Part shown: positions 19,176 to 26,468 of the stretch, piece by piece
How positions within the stretch are numbered: the first letter of the stretch is position 1
How the letters are laid out: the number at the start of each line of letters is the position of its first letter
Assembly: GCF_003841505.1 (NCBI RefSeq)
Contig: NZ_REGA01000001.1
Location: forward strand, 124,001-188,000
DNA from: Natrarchaeobius chitinivorans
Lineage (GTDB): Archaea > Halobacteriota > Halobacteria > Halobacteriales > Natrialbaceae
DNA: 64,000 bases
Reading direction: 5' to 3'
Program-made: the position numbers and the translations under genes
The notes under the pieces: generated by a model
The model's input: only the letters and a program-made list of their open reading frames with translations
Told to the model about the DNA's origin: nothing
Databases searched by the model: none

Positions 19176-19481
19176 ATGAGTAAATCCGACCTGGAGGACT
19201 TCCTTGTTCTCCGAGAGCTAGAGGAACCGATCACCCAAGAGGACCTGCAGACAGTGGATGAGCGATCGACTGCGTGCCGTTGGGAACTCGACGATGAGGG
19301 GATGAAAGTGCGTGCTGTGGAGTCGGAGGTCTTGACGGACGAAGACGGAAACGTGACTGGAACACACTGTCACTACAAGGCAGAGAGCGAAGAGGCAGTG
19401 CGGGAACATGCAAACCGGGCTGAACTCCCCATCTCGCGTATCGATCGCCCTGGCCAACCTCTTGGAGGCGACTTCGACTAA
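19176..19481 (+). CDS. Small protein resembling the DUF4242 / nickel-binding family
   Basis: 101 aa. The pattern fits DUF4242: short beta strand with FLVLRELEEPITQEDLQ, a central WELDDEGMKVRAVESEVL strand pair, then HCHYKAESEEAVREHANRAELPISRI. Members are small ferredoxin-fold proteins; metal binding has been reported for one bacterial homologue. It sits between two partial tRNA-Glu copies, so it may be cargo of a former integrated element. The start ATG 19176 follows a modest GAACAGAAGG; function in this host unknown. Confidence 0.75.
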   Translation: MSKSDLEDFLVLRELEEPITQEDLQTVDERSTACRWELDDEGMKVRAVESEVLTDEDGNVTGTHCHYKAESEEAVREHANRAELPISRIDRPGQPLGGDFD

Positions 19482-19843
19482 CCGTTCTTTCGCGGCTTTC
19501 GAAAAGCCACGGAATGACCGATTTACCGGGTTTGGATCGAAACAAATAGAGTCGCGGTGTTGACTTCACACTCTCTATTCAGCAGGCGACTTTTGGCAGC
19601 GGTCGGATAGACCAATAGCTGCTTCGGTAACTGCTTGCCCCGTACTTACCGTTCGTTGAGAGTCACGAAGACAGTATGCGATCCGTTCTCTGACACTCTA
19701 CTGGTGTTCCAATCTCAAGCCGTCCGCTGATCAGGAAGAAGTGCTCCGTCTGGGATTTGAACCCGATGCAAATCTTCGCTACGCTCGGATTTCCGTGCTT
19801 CAATCCCAGAGCGTGCGCTTTTTGCTCACTACGTTCGCAAAAA
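19482..19843. other. Intergenic region with second tRNA-Glu fragment
   Basis: 362 bp. No credible gene. It contains a 23-nt copy of the tRNA-Glu 3' end at 19742 and a lower-GC stretch consistent with residual mobile DNA. Confidence 0.5.
19742..19764 (-). repeat. Partial tRNA-Glu 3'-end copy (att-like), proximal
   Basis: A 23-nt exact match to the plus-strand 3' end of the tRNA-Glu gene, including the discriminator position and T arm (begins TGCTCCGTCTGGG), located 102 bp from the full gene. Confidence 0.75.
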
Positions 19844-19918
19844 TGCTCCGTCTGGGATTTGAACCCAGGTCATCGGCTCGAAAGGCCGAAATGATTGGCC
19901 GGACTACACCAACGGAGC
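19844..19918 (-). tRNA. tRNA-Glu (UUC)
   Basis: Folds as a 75-nt tRNA. Acceptor GCTCCGT pairs with ACGGAGC. The anticodon arm TCGGC-CTTTCGA-GCCGA gives anticodon TTC (Glu), the T arm contains GGTTCAAATCC, and the discriminator base is A. The D stem has a U-U at 13-22, acceptable for this isoacceptor. CCA is not encoded. A TATA-like TTTTTACTA (minus strand) lies about 35-40 nt upstream near 19951-19961. Two partial copies of its 3' end lie downstream at 19742 and 18857. Confidence 0.96.
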
Positions 19919-20018
19919 GTGCGTTCGTACGCATCCTCTGGTTGCCGAGGCCTAGTAAAAAGCGTTCCGTTCCGACGGCGTCGTGATACACACTGACGCA
20001 CTCGAGGTCGTCCCCTCG

Positions 20019-20040
20019 CTGACCGCCGTCCGACAGTATC
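20019..20040. repeat. 22-nt dispersed repeat, copy 2
   Basis: CTGACCGCCGTCCGACAGTATC, one base different from 15339-15360. Confidence 0.6.
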
Positions 20041-20222
20041 GCTCTCGTGGAACGTCGGCGCTGATCGGTCCGTCGCGACGGACACCAACCCACCTGTCGA
20101 TAGCTATGACCGTGAGGTTACATTTTCGTGCGTGTCTCGAGAGGAGCCACGAGAGATCGAACGCAAACGCGCCGACGGACGACATCTCAACGCTTTTCAC
20201 CTCCCGGTTCGATCCGTCGGGT

Positions 20223-20960
20223 GTGAAATACGTTCGATTCCGCGACCCCGCCGGTGCCGTCCGGCGCGGCGAGTTCGAAAACGGTCACGTCCAGTTCGGA
20301 AACGAAAGCTACAGCCTCGAGAGCGACGAAATCGACGTCCTCGCGCCGTCAGATCCCTCGAAGATCGTCTGCGTCGGCCGCAACTACGCCAAACACATCG
20401 ACGAGATGGGATCCGACACGCCGGATCGGCCGCTCCTGTTCCTGAAAGGACCGAACACGGTCGCGAGCCACGGAGATACCGTCACCGCGCCGGCCGGGAA
20501 AGACCGGATCGACTACGAGGCCGAACTCGGCGTCGTCATCGGAGAGCAGTGTCGCCACGTCCCCGAGGCGGACGCGATGGACGTCGTCGAGGGCTTTACC
20601 TGCGTCAACGACGTCTCGAACCGCGACGACCAGCAGGAAGAACGAAACTGGATCCGCGGGAAGGCCTTCGACGGCGCAGCGCCGATCGGGCCGGTGCTCG
20701 CGACTCCCGACGAAGTCCCCGACGACGCGTTCGTCCGCGCGCGAGTCAACGGCGAGGTTCGACAGTACGGCTCGCTCGAGCAACTCATCTTCCCCATCCC
20801 GGAACTGATCGCCGAGATCACGACCTACCTCACGCTCGAACCCGGCGACGTCATCGCCACGGGCACCCCCGAAGGGGTCGGCCCGCTCGCCGACGGCGAC
20901 GACGTCGAAATCGAAGTCGAGGGCGTCGGCACGCTCGAACACTCGATCCGAGTTCCCTGA
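20223..20960 (+). CDS. Fumarylacetoacetate hydrolase (FAH) family protein
   Basis: 245 aa, typical for the single-domain FAH superfamily (hydrolases, isomerases and decarboxylases acting on acylpyruvate-like substrates; divalent metal). Signature elements are KIVCVGRNYAKHIDEMG, FLKGPNTVASHGD, the metal ligands in DYEAELGVVIG, and GDVIATGTPEGVG. The exact substrate is not deducible. I chose GTG 20223 (VKYVRFRDPAGAVRRGE) because it matches the usual N-terminus and the 80 codons upstream look non-coding. The stop TGA ends at 20960, which is also the first base of a double-hairpin element. Confidence 0.9.
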   Translation: MKYVRFRDPAGAVRRGEFENGHVQFGNESYSLESDEIDVLAPSDPSKIVCVGRNYAKHIDEMGSDTPDRPLLFLKGPNTVASHGDTVTAPAGKDRIDYEAELGVVIGEQCRHVPEADAMDVVEGFTCVNDVSNRDDQQEERNWIRGKAFDGAAPIGPVLATPDEVPDDAFVRARVNGEVRQYGSLEQLIFPIPELIAEITTYLTLEPGDVIATGTPEGVGPLADGDDVEIEVEGVGTLEHSIRVP

Positions 20961-21041
20961 GACGGATTACTGTAACTGTGTACCGGCGCACCCGCCGCCT
21001 GGGTCGCGGGTGCGCCGGCAATGACGTACAGTAAACCGTAT
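20960..21041 (+). repeat. 82-bp double-hairpin element, copy 4 (starts on stop codon)
   Basis: Outer arms AGACGGATTACTGTA / TACAGTAAACCGTAT and inner stem ACCGGCGCACCCG / CGGGTGCGCCGG. Its first base is the A of the FAH gene stop codon. Confidence 0.94.
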
Positions 21042-21141
21042 GAGACGACTCGAGTCGTCTCTGGCAGGGACTCGAGTTCCCGCCAGCCTCGACGAACTCC
21101 GTGAACTCGACTGACTCAGACGTCTCGAGAGCGGCGACGAC

Positions 21142-21429
21142 CTACTCGATGGTGAACAGGTGTCCCTCCCTCGGGACGTCGAAGAGACCGACGCGTGCGC
21201 CCGCGTCGAGCCAGGCGTGTCCGTAGGAAAACGCCGCCAGCGCGTTGACGGGGTCGTCGTTCTCGCGGAAGTGTCTCCCGTCCTCGAGGTACGACGACGC
21301 CATCTCGTAGCAGTCGGCGGCGGCCTCAGCCATCGGGGTCCCCTCCGGCGGCGCGATCGTCGCCGCCTCGAGCGCCTCCGCGAGTAGTTCGCCGTATCGA
21401 TCGGTCTTCTCCTCGAGATCCGCGGCCAT
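21142..21429 (-). CDS. DUF357 family protein
   Basis: 95 aa, mostly helical, matching the archaeal DUF357 pattern (YGELLAEALEAATI..., AADCYEMASSYLEDGRHF, DDPVNALAAFSYGHAWLDAGARVGLF). The family is conserved in archaea with no demonstrated function. It starts at ATG 21429, divergent from the glutaredoxin-reductase fusion about 115 bp away. Confidence 0.88.
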   Translation of the reverse strand: MAADLEEKTDRYGELLAEALEAATIAPPEGTPMAEAAADCYEMASSYLEDGRHFRENDDPVNALAAFSYGHAWLDAGARVGLFDVPREGHLFTIE

Positions 21430-21544
21430 ACGTCCACCACTGCGCTCGCGGCCGTAAACGCGTCGACCGCGTCGTCGATCCCGGCACGATTCCGCTGGGA
21501 ACGCAAGCGGTTTAGGCCGCGTTTCCCTACAGAAAGACAGACAA

Positions 21545-22909
21545 ATGAGCGACCTGCCTCGAGTCGAAATCTACACCAAAGAGGACTGTCCCTACTGCGA
21601 GAACGCGAAAGACCTCTTCGACAGCAAGGGCGTCGAGTACGAGACGTACAACGTCACCGGCGACGACGAGCTGTTCGAGGAGATGGTCGAACGCGCCGGC
21701 GGTCGCAAGACCGCACCCGAAGTGTTCGTCGACGACGAACTGATCGGCGGCTGGGACGACACCAGCGCACTCGAGGAATCGGGCGAACTCGACGAGAAGC
21801 TGGGTCTCGCGGACGAGGACGGCGAAAGCGACGGGCCGCAGGGGAATCGAACCGAAGGCGGTGACGCCGCCGACGTCGTCGAGCACCGCACGCTCATCAT
21901 CGCCGGGACGGGTATCGCCGGGCTGACGGCGGCGATCTACGCCGGTCGCGCGAACAACGAGCCGCTGGTCATCGAGGGCGACGAACCCGGCGGTCAGCTC
22001 ACCCTGACGACCGACGTGGCGAACTACCCCGGCTTCCCCGAGGGGATCAGCGGTCCGGAGCTCGTCAACAACATGAAAGAGCAGGCGCGGCGCTTCGGTG
22101 CCGACCTGAAAAACGGCATCGTCGACTCCGTCGACGCCGATCAGCGGCCGTTCCGCGTCGAGTTGACCAACGGTGACGTCTACACCGCCGACGCGGTGAT
22201 CGCGGCGTCGGGAGCCAGCGCCCGCACGCTCGGCGTCCCCGGCGAGGACGAACTCATGGGCTACGGCCTGTCGACGTGTGCCACCTGTGACGGCGCGTTC
22301 TTCCGTGACGAGGACATGCTCGTCGTCGGCGGCGGCGACGCCGCGATGGAGGAGGCGACGTTTCTCACCAAGTTCGCCGACACGGTCTACATCGCCCACC
22401 GCCGCGAGGAGTTTCGCGCCGAGGACTACTGGGTCGACCGGGTCCACGAAAAGGTCGAGGAGGGCGACATCGAGATCATGAAAAACACCGAACTGATCGA
22501 GATCCACGGCTCCCAGGCTGAGGGCGTCGATTACGTCACCCTCGTCGAAAACGACAAGGGCCATCCCACCGACCGCCTCGACGATCCGGAAACCGACGAG
22601 TTCGAGTTCGACGTCGGCGCGGTCTTTTTCGCCATCGGCCACACCCCCAACACCGACTACCTCGAGGGAACCGGCGTCGAGATGGACGACGAGGGCTACC
22701 TCCGAACCCAGGGCGGCGATGGCGGCGGCCAGACCGAGACCGACGTTCCCGGCATCTTCGGCGCTGGCGACGTCGTCGACTACCACTACCAGCAGGCGGT
22801 GACCGCCGCCGGAATGGGCTCGAAAGCCGCACTCGACGCCGACGAGTATCTCGAGGACTTAGAGCGCGCCGAGTCCGCCGGAACGGAAGTGGCGGCAGCG
22901 GACGATTAG
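21545..22909 (+). CDS. Glutaredoxin-thioredoxin reductase fusion
   Basis: 454 aa. Residues 1-85 are a glutaredoxin with active site C15-P-Y-C18 and the cis-Pro loop TAPEVFVDD. An acidic linker (about 85-113) leads to a low-Mr thioredoxin-reductase-like flavoprotein. In it, FAD is bound by GTGIAGLTAAIYAGRA (117-135), the redox pair is C245-A-T-C248, NAD(P) is bound by GGGDAAMEEATFL with HRREEFRA, and the final FAD motif is GIFGAGDVVD. Electrons could pass from NAD(P)H through FAD to the attached glutaredoxin within one chain; the physiological thiol in haloarchaea is likely gamma-glutamylcysteine (inference). A TATA-like GGTTTAGG lies about 35 nt before ATG 21545. Confidence 0.92.
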   Translation: MSDLPRVEIYTKEDCPYCENAKDLFDSKGVEYETYNVTGDDELFEEMVERAGGRKTAPEVFVDDELIGGWDDTSALEESGELDEKLGLADEDGESDGPQGNRTEGGDAADVVEHRTLIIAGTGIAGLTAAIYAGRANNEPLVIEGDEPGGQLTLTTDVANYPGFPEGISGPELVNNMKEQARRFGADLKNGIVDSVDADQRPFRVELTNGDVYTADAVIAASGASARTLGVPGEDELMGYGLSTCATCDGAFFRDEDMLVVGGGDAAMEEATFLTKFADTVYIAHRREEFRAEDYWVDRVHEKVEEGDIEIMKNTELIEIHGSQAEGVDYVTLVENDKGHPTDRLDDPETDEFEFDVGAVFFAIGHTPNTDYLEGTGVEMDDEGYLRTQGGDGGGQTETDVPGIFGAGDVVDYHYQQAVTAAGMGSKAALDADEYLEDLERAESAGTEVAAADD

Positions 22910-23178
22910 TCGTCGCCGGGTTTGTAGGCCCCTGAACGCTTCTCGATGGTGTGAACCCACAGAATCTGGTCAGCCTGGACTGCCTTACTTCCGAGACGAA
23001 ACGCGCCGATGCGGAGCATCGAATGCGGTACACCGGTGAGTGGTTCCAGGTAGTCGCTCGGATCACGCGGTGACGATCTCGTCGAGCTTCGAGACGATGG
23101 GCTCTTGCTCGTGCGGCTCGAGCTTCTCGTATTCACGCGCTGCGGGGTCGGTGAATTTCCAGTCTCACTCGTCGTCAC
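22906..23178 (-). pseudogene. Decayed RelE/ParE-type toxin
   Basis: The C-terminal half reads SDYLEPLTG...LRIGAFRLG...WVHTIEKRSGAY, homologous to the intact toxin at 24653-24937 (SDFLDPLSN...LRVGDYRLG...IESVRKREGAY). The N-terminal half is in another frame (WKFTDPAAREYEKLEPHEQE...SKLDEIVTA, then stop) and a further frame disruption lies before it. A deletion of about 7-8 nt near 23068-23075 would explain the switch. The start GTG 23178 overlaps the antitoxin stop. The last bases overlap the stop of the reductase gene, tail to tail. Confidence 0.82.
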
Positions 23179-23471
23179 TCGCCGGCATCCGTATCCTCGT
23201 TCAGACGCGCTCGAATCTCGTCGCTGCTGTATGTTCGTCCCTCACCGGTCGCCAGTTGGTGTTCGCTGACGGCGATGTCCTTCCACCCCTTCCGCGAGAA
23301 CGCGGGGTGCTTCACGGCGTCCCGAAGCGCCCACCGGATGAACTCGCTACGGGACGGGAAATCTTCGGCTCACCACGTCGCATCGAGGTCGTCGAGGAAC
23401 GCCTGCGGAATCTTGAGCGTGATCGTCGTCATGTTGGGGTCGTCGTTGGCCCCTGTATCAGCGTCGGACAT
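23175..23471 (-). pseudogene. Decayed ribbon-helix-helix antitoxin
   Basis: Reads MSDADTGANDDPNMTTITLK, then IPQAFLDDLDATW, an in-frame TGA, and AEDFPSRSEFIRWALRDAV...GWKDIAVSEHQL...SSDEIRARLNEDTD. The layout (RHH strand, S-R-S-E-F-I helix, C-terminal toxin-binding tail) parallels the intact antitoxin at 24927-25202. A single nonsense codon interrupts it at about 23371-23373. It overlaps the toxin start, as in the intact pair. Confidence 0.82.
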
Positions 23472-23481
23472 ACGTCTGTAT

Positions 23482-23565
23482 TATAGTAACAACTGAAACG
23501 ATTTACACACCGATCGCCGATCGGTCTGGCGATCGGGTGTGTAATGACTTTCAGTGGCTACTATA
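23482..23565 (+). repeat. 84-bp double-hairpin element with different outer arms (C1)
   Basis: The outer inverted repeat TATAGTAACAACTGAAA / TTTCAGTGGCTACTATA and inner stem ACACACCGATCGCC / GGCGATCGGGTGTGT differ from the 82-bp family. The core junctions are shared: ACTGAAACGATTTAC on the left and GTAATGAC on the right. It lies upstream of the wHTH gene. Confidence 0.88.
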
Positions 23566-23684
23566 CCTCCGTATTACCATAAGCGTTGTCGGTGTGGCGA
23601 AACACATCCACTTTCACATAGACCCTGTTAATCGCGGTTAACGCTAGTGGGAATACTTACGAACACCGGGTGGTATTTCTCCGT

Positions 23685-24026
23685 ATGAGCAGTATGGAGC
23701 ACGCAACTGACCGCGGGGAGAAGAAAGCGCTCCGGAAGGAACACCCAAGCGGGTGGCTCTACCTCACGCAGCACGACGCGATCCCGATCCTCGTAGACGC
23801 GTTGCTCGACCTACCGCCGAACCGCGAGTTCAACAAAACCGAACTCGCAGAGCACGCTGGCGTCACGCGTCAGACCGTCGGGAATTATACTGATCTCTTG
23901 CTCGAGGTCGAACTCATCGAGGAGGTCCCGAACACGTCTCCACGTCGATACCGAGTTGCGGACAGTACTGTCGTCCGTGAACTCTTCGAGTTGAACAGTG
24001 CCCTCAACCACGTCGGCGGCAAGTGA
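23685..24026 (+). CDS. Winged-helix DNA-binding protein
   Basis: 113 aa. The central HTH is FNKTELAEHAGVTRQTVGNYTDLLLEVELIEEV, followed by a wing SPRRYRVADS, with a helical C-terminus that may dimerise. ATG 23685 was preferred to an in-frame start five codons upstream. It is flanked on both sides by TATAGTA-armed hairpin elements in opposite orientation, which suggests a small cassette. No neighbouring transposase. Likely an accessory regulator. Confidence 0.82.
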   Translation: MSSMEHATDRGEKKALRKEHPSGWLYLTQHDAIPILVDALLDLPPNREFNKTELAEHAGVTRQTVGNYTDLLLEVELIEEVPNTSPRRYRVADSTVVRELFELNSALNHVGGK

Positions 24027-24096
24027 CAGCGGCCCTCGAGAAACTGGCGGAGTCAGTGGGAGTCGGGTTCATCCGGGTTACGAATCCAACGATAAC

Positions 24097-24294
24097 TATA
24101 GTAGCGACTGGAAGTCACTGCACACCTGATCGTACGACGAGAACGCGGTTCGGAGTGTACGCGGTTCGGAGCGAACGTAGTGAGCGAGAACCGTGGAACG
24201 GCGAGCGGTGACCGAAGGGAGCCGTGAGCAGAGCGAAGCAAGCGAGAACCGCGGAACGGCGAACAGTGTGGAAATAGTTCCAGTTATTACTATA
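24097..24294 (-). repeat. TATAGTA-armed hairpin element, inverted, with enlarged centre (C2)
   Basis: The ends TATAGTAGCGACTGGAA / TTCCAGTTATTACTATA pair, and GTCACTGCACACC on the left matches the reverse complement of the right side of C1, so the orientation is opposite. The apical part is replaced by about 125 bp containing a short duplicated motif (GCGAGAACCG-GGAACGGCGA at about 24182 and 24241). Confidence 0.78.
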
Positions 24295-24334
24295 CTTCCG
24301 AGCCTGCGCTCGCCGCAACTGAAAAGAGGACACG

Positions 24335-24526
24335 ATGAGTACGTTCACTGGATGCATGGCATCCAGTACTGACTCTTCAGCGGCGGTCGACGACGACGTC
24401 CGCCGGCTCTACGAGCGATATCAGTCCGCCGAAACTGACGCAGAGCGTCACGAAATCGCCCTCGAGATGGGGAAACTCGACAGACGTCGACACGCTGAGA
24501 TCTATGCGGCTCTCGAGGACGAATAA
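24335..24526 (+). CDS. Small hypothetical protein
   Basis: 63 aa (57 aa if ATG 24356 is used). The second half is a plausible charged helical domain (VDDDVRRLYERYQSAETDAERHEIAL, MGKLDRRRHAEIYAALEDE), and codon use is typical of the genome. No family recognised. Its stop codon coincides with the start of a 70-bp duplicated segment. Could be a partner of the adjacent accessory genes or an independent small gene. Confidence 0.5.
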   Translation: MSTFTGCMASSTDSSAAVDDDVRRLYERYQSAETDAERHEIALEMGKLDRRRHAEIYAALEDE

Positions 24527-24605
24527 ACAGTCGAACTCGAGCGCAGACGAGCAATACCTATCGGCGTTCGAGTGCGTCCTCGAGCGAGGAGGTGAACGGA
24601 TCGGG
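24526..24605 (-). pseudogene. Truncated duplicate of the 3' end of the zinc-finger gene at 25350-25562
   Basis: About 60 bp starting at GAGCAATACCTATCGG are nearly identical to 25341-25397. They correspond on the minus strand to the C-terminal codons (DAFTSSLEDALEHR) of the zinc-finger gene. The similarity also extends into the downstream flank (AACAGTCGAACTCGAGCG at 24526 and 25267). The rest of the gene is absent here. Confidence 0.75.
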
Positions 24606-24652
24606 AAGGTGGTCGAAGACCGTGCGTCGGTACACCGTTGTACCAGTCCGCA

Positions 24653-24937
24653 TCAGTCGTCTCCGGAGTACGCCCCCTCTCGTTTGCGGACGCTTTCGAT
24701 GCGGACCACGCGGTCCTCGCGGCGCAGGCGACAACCCAGGCGATAATCGCCGACTCGTAACTTTTGGAAGGGGGAGTTCGACAATGGATCGAGAAAATCA
24801 CTGGGCTCACGCCACTCAGAAGAGACGACGTCGTCTAATTTCGAAATGATGCGGTCTTGTGTCCTCGAGTCCAGCTGTGCGAACTGATCCTCGGCCCGCG
24901 GTGAAAATATCCAGTCCCAGTTCTCTTCACTCGTCAT
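24653..24937 (-). CDS. RelE/ParE-type toxin
   Basis: 94 aa, the usual length for RelE/ParE-fold toxins. The pattern WIFSPRAEDQFAQLDSRTQDRIISKLDDVV, DFLDPLSN, LRVGDYRLGCRLRREDRVVRIESVRKREGAY corresponds to the two N-terminal helices, the core sheet and the conserved C-terminal strand. Whether it cleaves mRNA or targets gyrase is not deducible. It overlaps the antitoxin stop (24927-24937), an antitoxin-first operon. A decayed homologous pair lies 1.5 kb away. Confidence 0.87.
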   Translation of the reverse strand: MTSEENWDWIFSPRAEDQFAQLDSRTQDRIISKLDDVVSSEWREPSDFLDPLSNSPFQKLRVGDYRLGCRLRREDRVVRIESVRKREGAYSGDD

Positions 24938-25202
24938 CGGACCCGTACGCCGCTTTGATCTCCTCGCTCGGGCGCCCTTCGGATTCGTCGAACTGCGCTT
25001 CGCTGATCGCGAGATCCTTCCAAAAACTCGCGCCCTCCGGGTGGTTCACCGACTCTCGAAGCGCGTATCGAATGAACTCGCTTCGGCTGTTGAAGCCGCG
25101 TTCGCGCCACGTCTCGTCGATGACTTCGCGAAACGAGCGCGAAATGCGGAGGTTGATCCGCTCGATTTCCGGATCGGAGTCGTTCGCATCCGCCTGTGAC
25201 AT
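24927..25202 (-). CDS. Ribbon-helix-helix antitoxin
   Basis: 91 aa. N-terminal RHH: IERINLRISRSFREVIDETWRERGFNSRSEFIRYALRE, followed by a C-terminal segment (ASFWKDLAISEAQFDESEGRPSEEI) that would wrap the toxin. ATG 25202 begins the conserved part; a longer frame to 25346 includes repeat sequence and is not credible. First gene of the toxin-antitoxin operon; such antitoxins usually repress their own promoter. Confidence 0.87.
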   Translation of the reverse strand: MSQADANDSDPEIERINLRISRSFREVIDETWRERGFNSRSEFIRYALRESVNHPEGASFWKDLAISEAQFDESEGRPSEEIKAAYGSDDE

Positions 25203-25266
25203 ACGAGCGTACGTACGTAGTGTGTACACAAAACAGTACCGTCGCTGGGGGGCATCGGTCCCCACG

Positions 25267-25397
25267 AACAGTCGAACTCGAGCGGAGACGAGCAGTGGGG
25301 AGCCATCGACAGACGAGCAAGGAGAGCCGCTTCCACAGACGAGCAATACCTATCGGTGTTCGAGTGCGTCCTCGAGCGAGGAGGTGAACGCGTCGGG
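25267..25397. repeat. Second copy of the duplicated segment flanking the toxin-antitoxin pair
   Basis: It shares AACAGTCGAACTCGAGCG and the GAGCAATACCTATCGG block with 24526-24605, with about 50 extra bp inserted between them. That insert contains further GACGAGCA repeats (three occurrences). Confidence 0.75.
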
Positions 25398-25562
25398 GGG
25401 ATGGCCGAGGACGGCGGGCGAGACGCGACAGCCACAGGGGAACGCTTCCCCTTCGAGGGGGCCGTAGACGGTGACGACGGAGACCCCCGCTCCGCACACC
25501 GGACACGGCGGCAAGAGGGATTCGCGTCTCGCGTCGCTCTCGAGGGTGAACTCGTCGCTCAT
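25350..25562 (-). CDS. Small zinc-finger protein
   Basis: 70 aa with CPVCGAG and CGCRV, giving four cysteines in a knuckle arrangement (C20, C23, C43, C45). Amino-terminal part is acidic (MSDEFTLESDARRE). Function unknown; haloarchaea have many such one-domain zinc fingers. Its 3' end is duplicated at 24526-24605 on the other side of the toxin-antitoxin operon. Confidence 0.72.
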   Translation of the reverse strand: MSDEFTLESDARRESLLPPCPVCGAGVSVVTVYGPLEGEAFPCGCRVSPAVLGHPPDAFTSSLEDALEHR

Positions 25563-26468
25563 CGCCCCACCCCGCGGGCGAGCAACGGGCGCGCGGCCGA
25601 CTCGAGCGTGTCGGTCTTCGGACGCCTCTCGAGGGCGGTATCACGAGTGCCTTCGCAGATAGACGCCGCTCGAGATGTCCGGCGACGTGAGTCCCGACGC
25701 GTTCGTCGATGCCACGATTGCGGAGTCGACGCTACTCGAGTCGGGCGATTCCTCGGCCGTGCGGGACGTTTATATCCCGTCAGTATGTACGCAATCATGG
25801 CATCCAATCCTCACGTGTTTGGAAGCCACGTCTCGGGTGTCTTCAGCACCCGGGGCATTTGAGCGCAGCCCCCTGCGACGCGTGGAGAGTGGCTTCCGTT
25901 CTGATTGATGACGTGTAGTGACTTATATCTAACCCCATCATCTATGAATATACCCCCGATCTCCGTCTATAATACGACGCGCGCGGCACAAGTGCGAACG
26001 GACAAACAGTGACTCAGCAGGATTTTCCGGATTGGCGGACACTCGAGTCCTTGCGTCGGTGTCGAAAGCCCTCGACGACCTCGCGGTCGCTGCGGCGGAT
26101 ATCGGCACTTCGTTCACGGGTCGTTCCTCCCCGTTCACCGCGCGGTTCTCACTGCGCTCCGAACCGCGCCGTTCCGATAGTGCCACCGCAGCGACTCCCC
26201 CCTGGCGCGACGTCGTCTCGCCCTTTCAGTCCGCCAGGCTCCGAACCGCCTGCCCTCCCCCGGGTCGCGCGACCCGCACCACGGGTACGCGCTCCCGGCC
26301 GTCAATTCGGTGGGCAGAGCTAAACGCAGTCGACTGGCTCGAGCAGTCAACACAGCCATTGCTTGCCGCCGATTCGCTCGCGGGACTGGAGTACAGAAAG
26401 CAACTACTACCTCTCACCGCAACCCGCTTGTCGGTACATTTACCAGTTTGTCCGACTCATCTTCATGT
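25563..26468. other. 906-bp region without a credible gene
   Basis: All open frames here are short, arginine/serine-rich or mutually overlapping. A hairpin CGCGGTTC...GAACCGCG lies at 26141-26168 and a short CGGGTG...CACCCG hairpin near 25834-25853. Some stretches resemble degenerate coding or mobile DNA, but no family could be identified. Confidence 0.6.

Noticed and set aside
19742-19764. Second tRNA gene
   Set aside because: Only the 3' part of tRNA-Glu is present; no anticodon or D arm can be formed.
25675-25908. 77-aa plus-strand open frame
   Set aside because: Unusual composition, no Shine-Dalgarno or promoter, and no resemblance to known proteins; probably chance.
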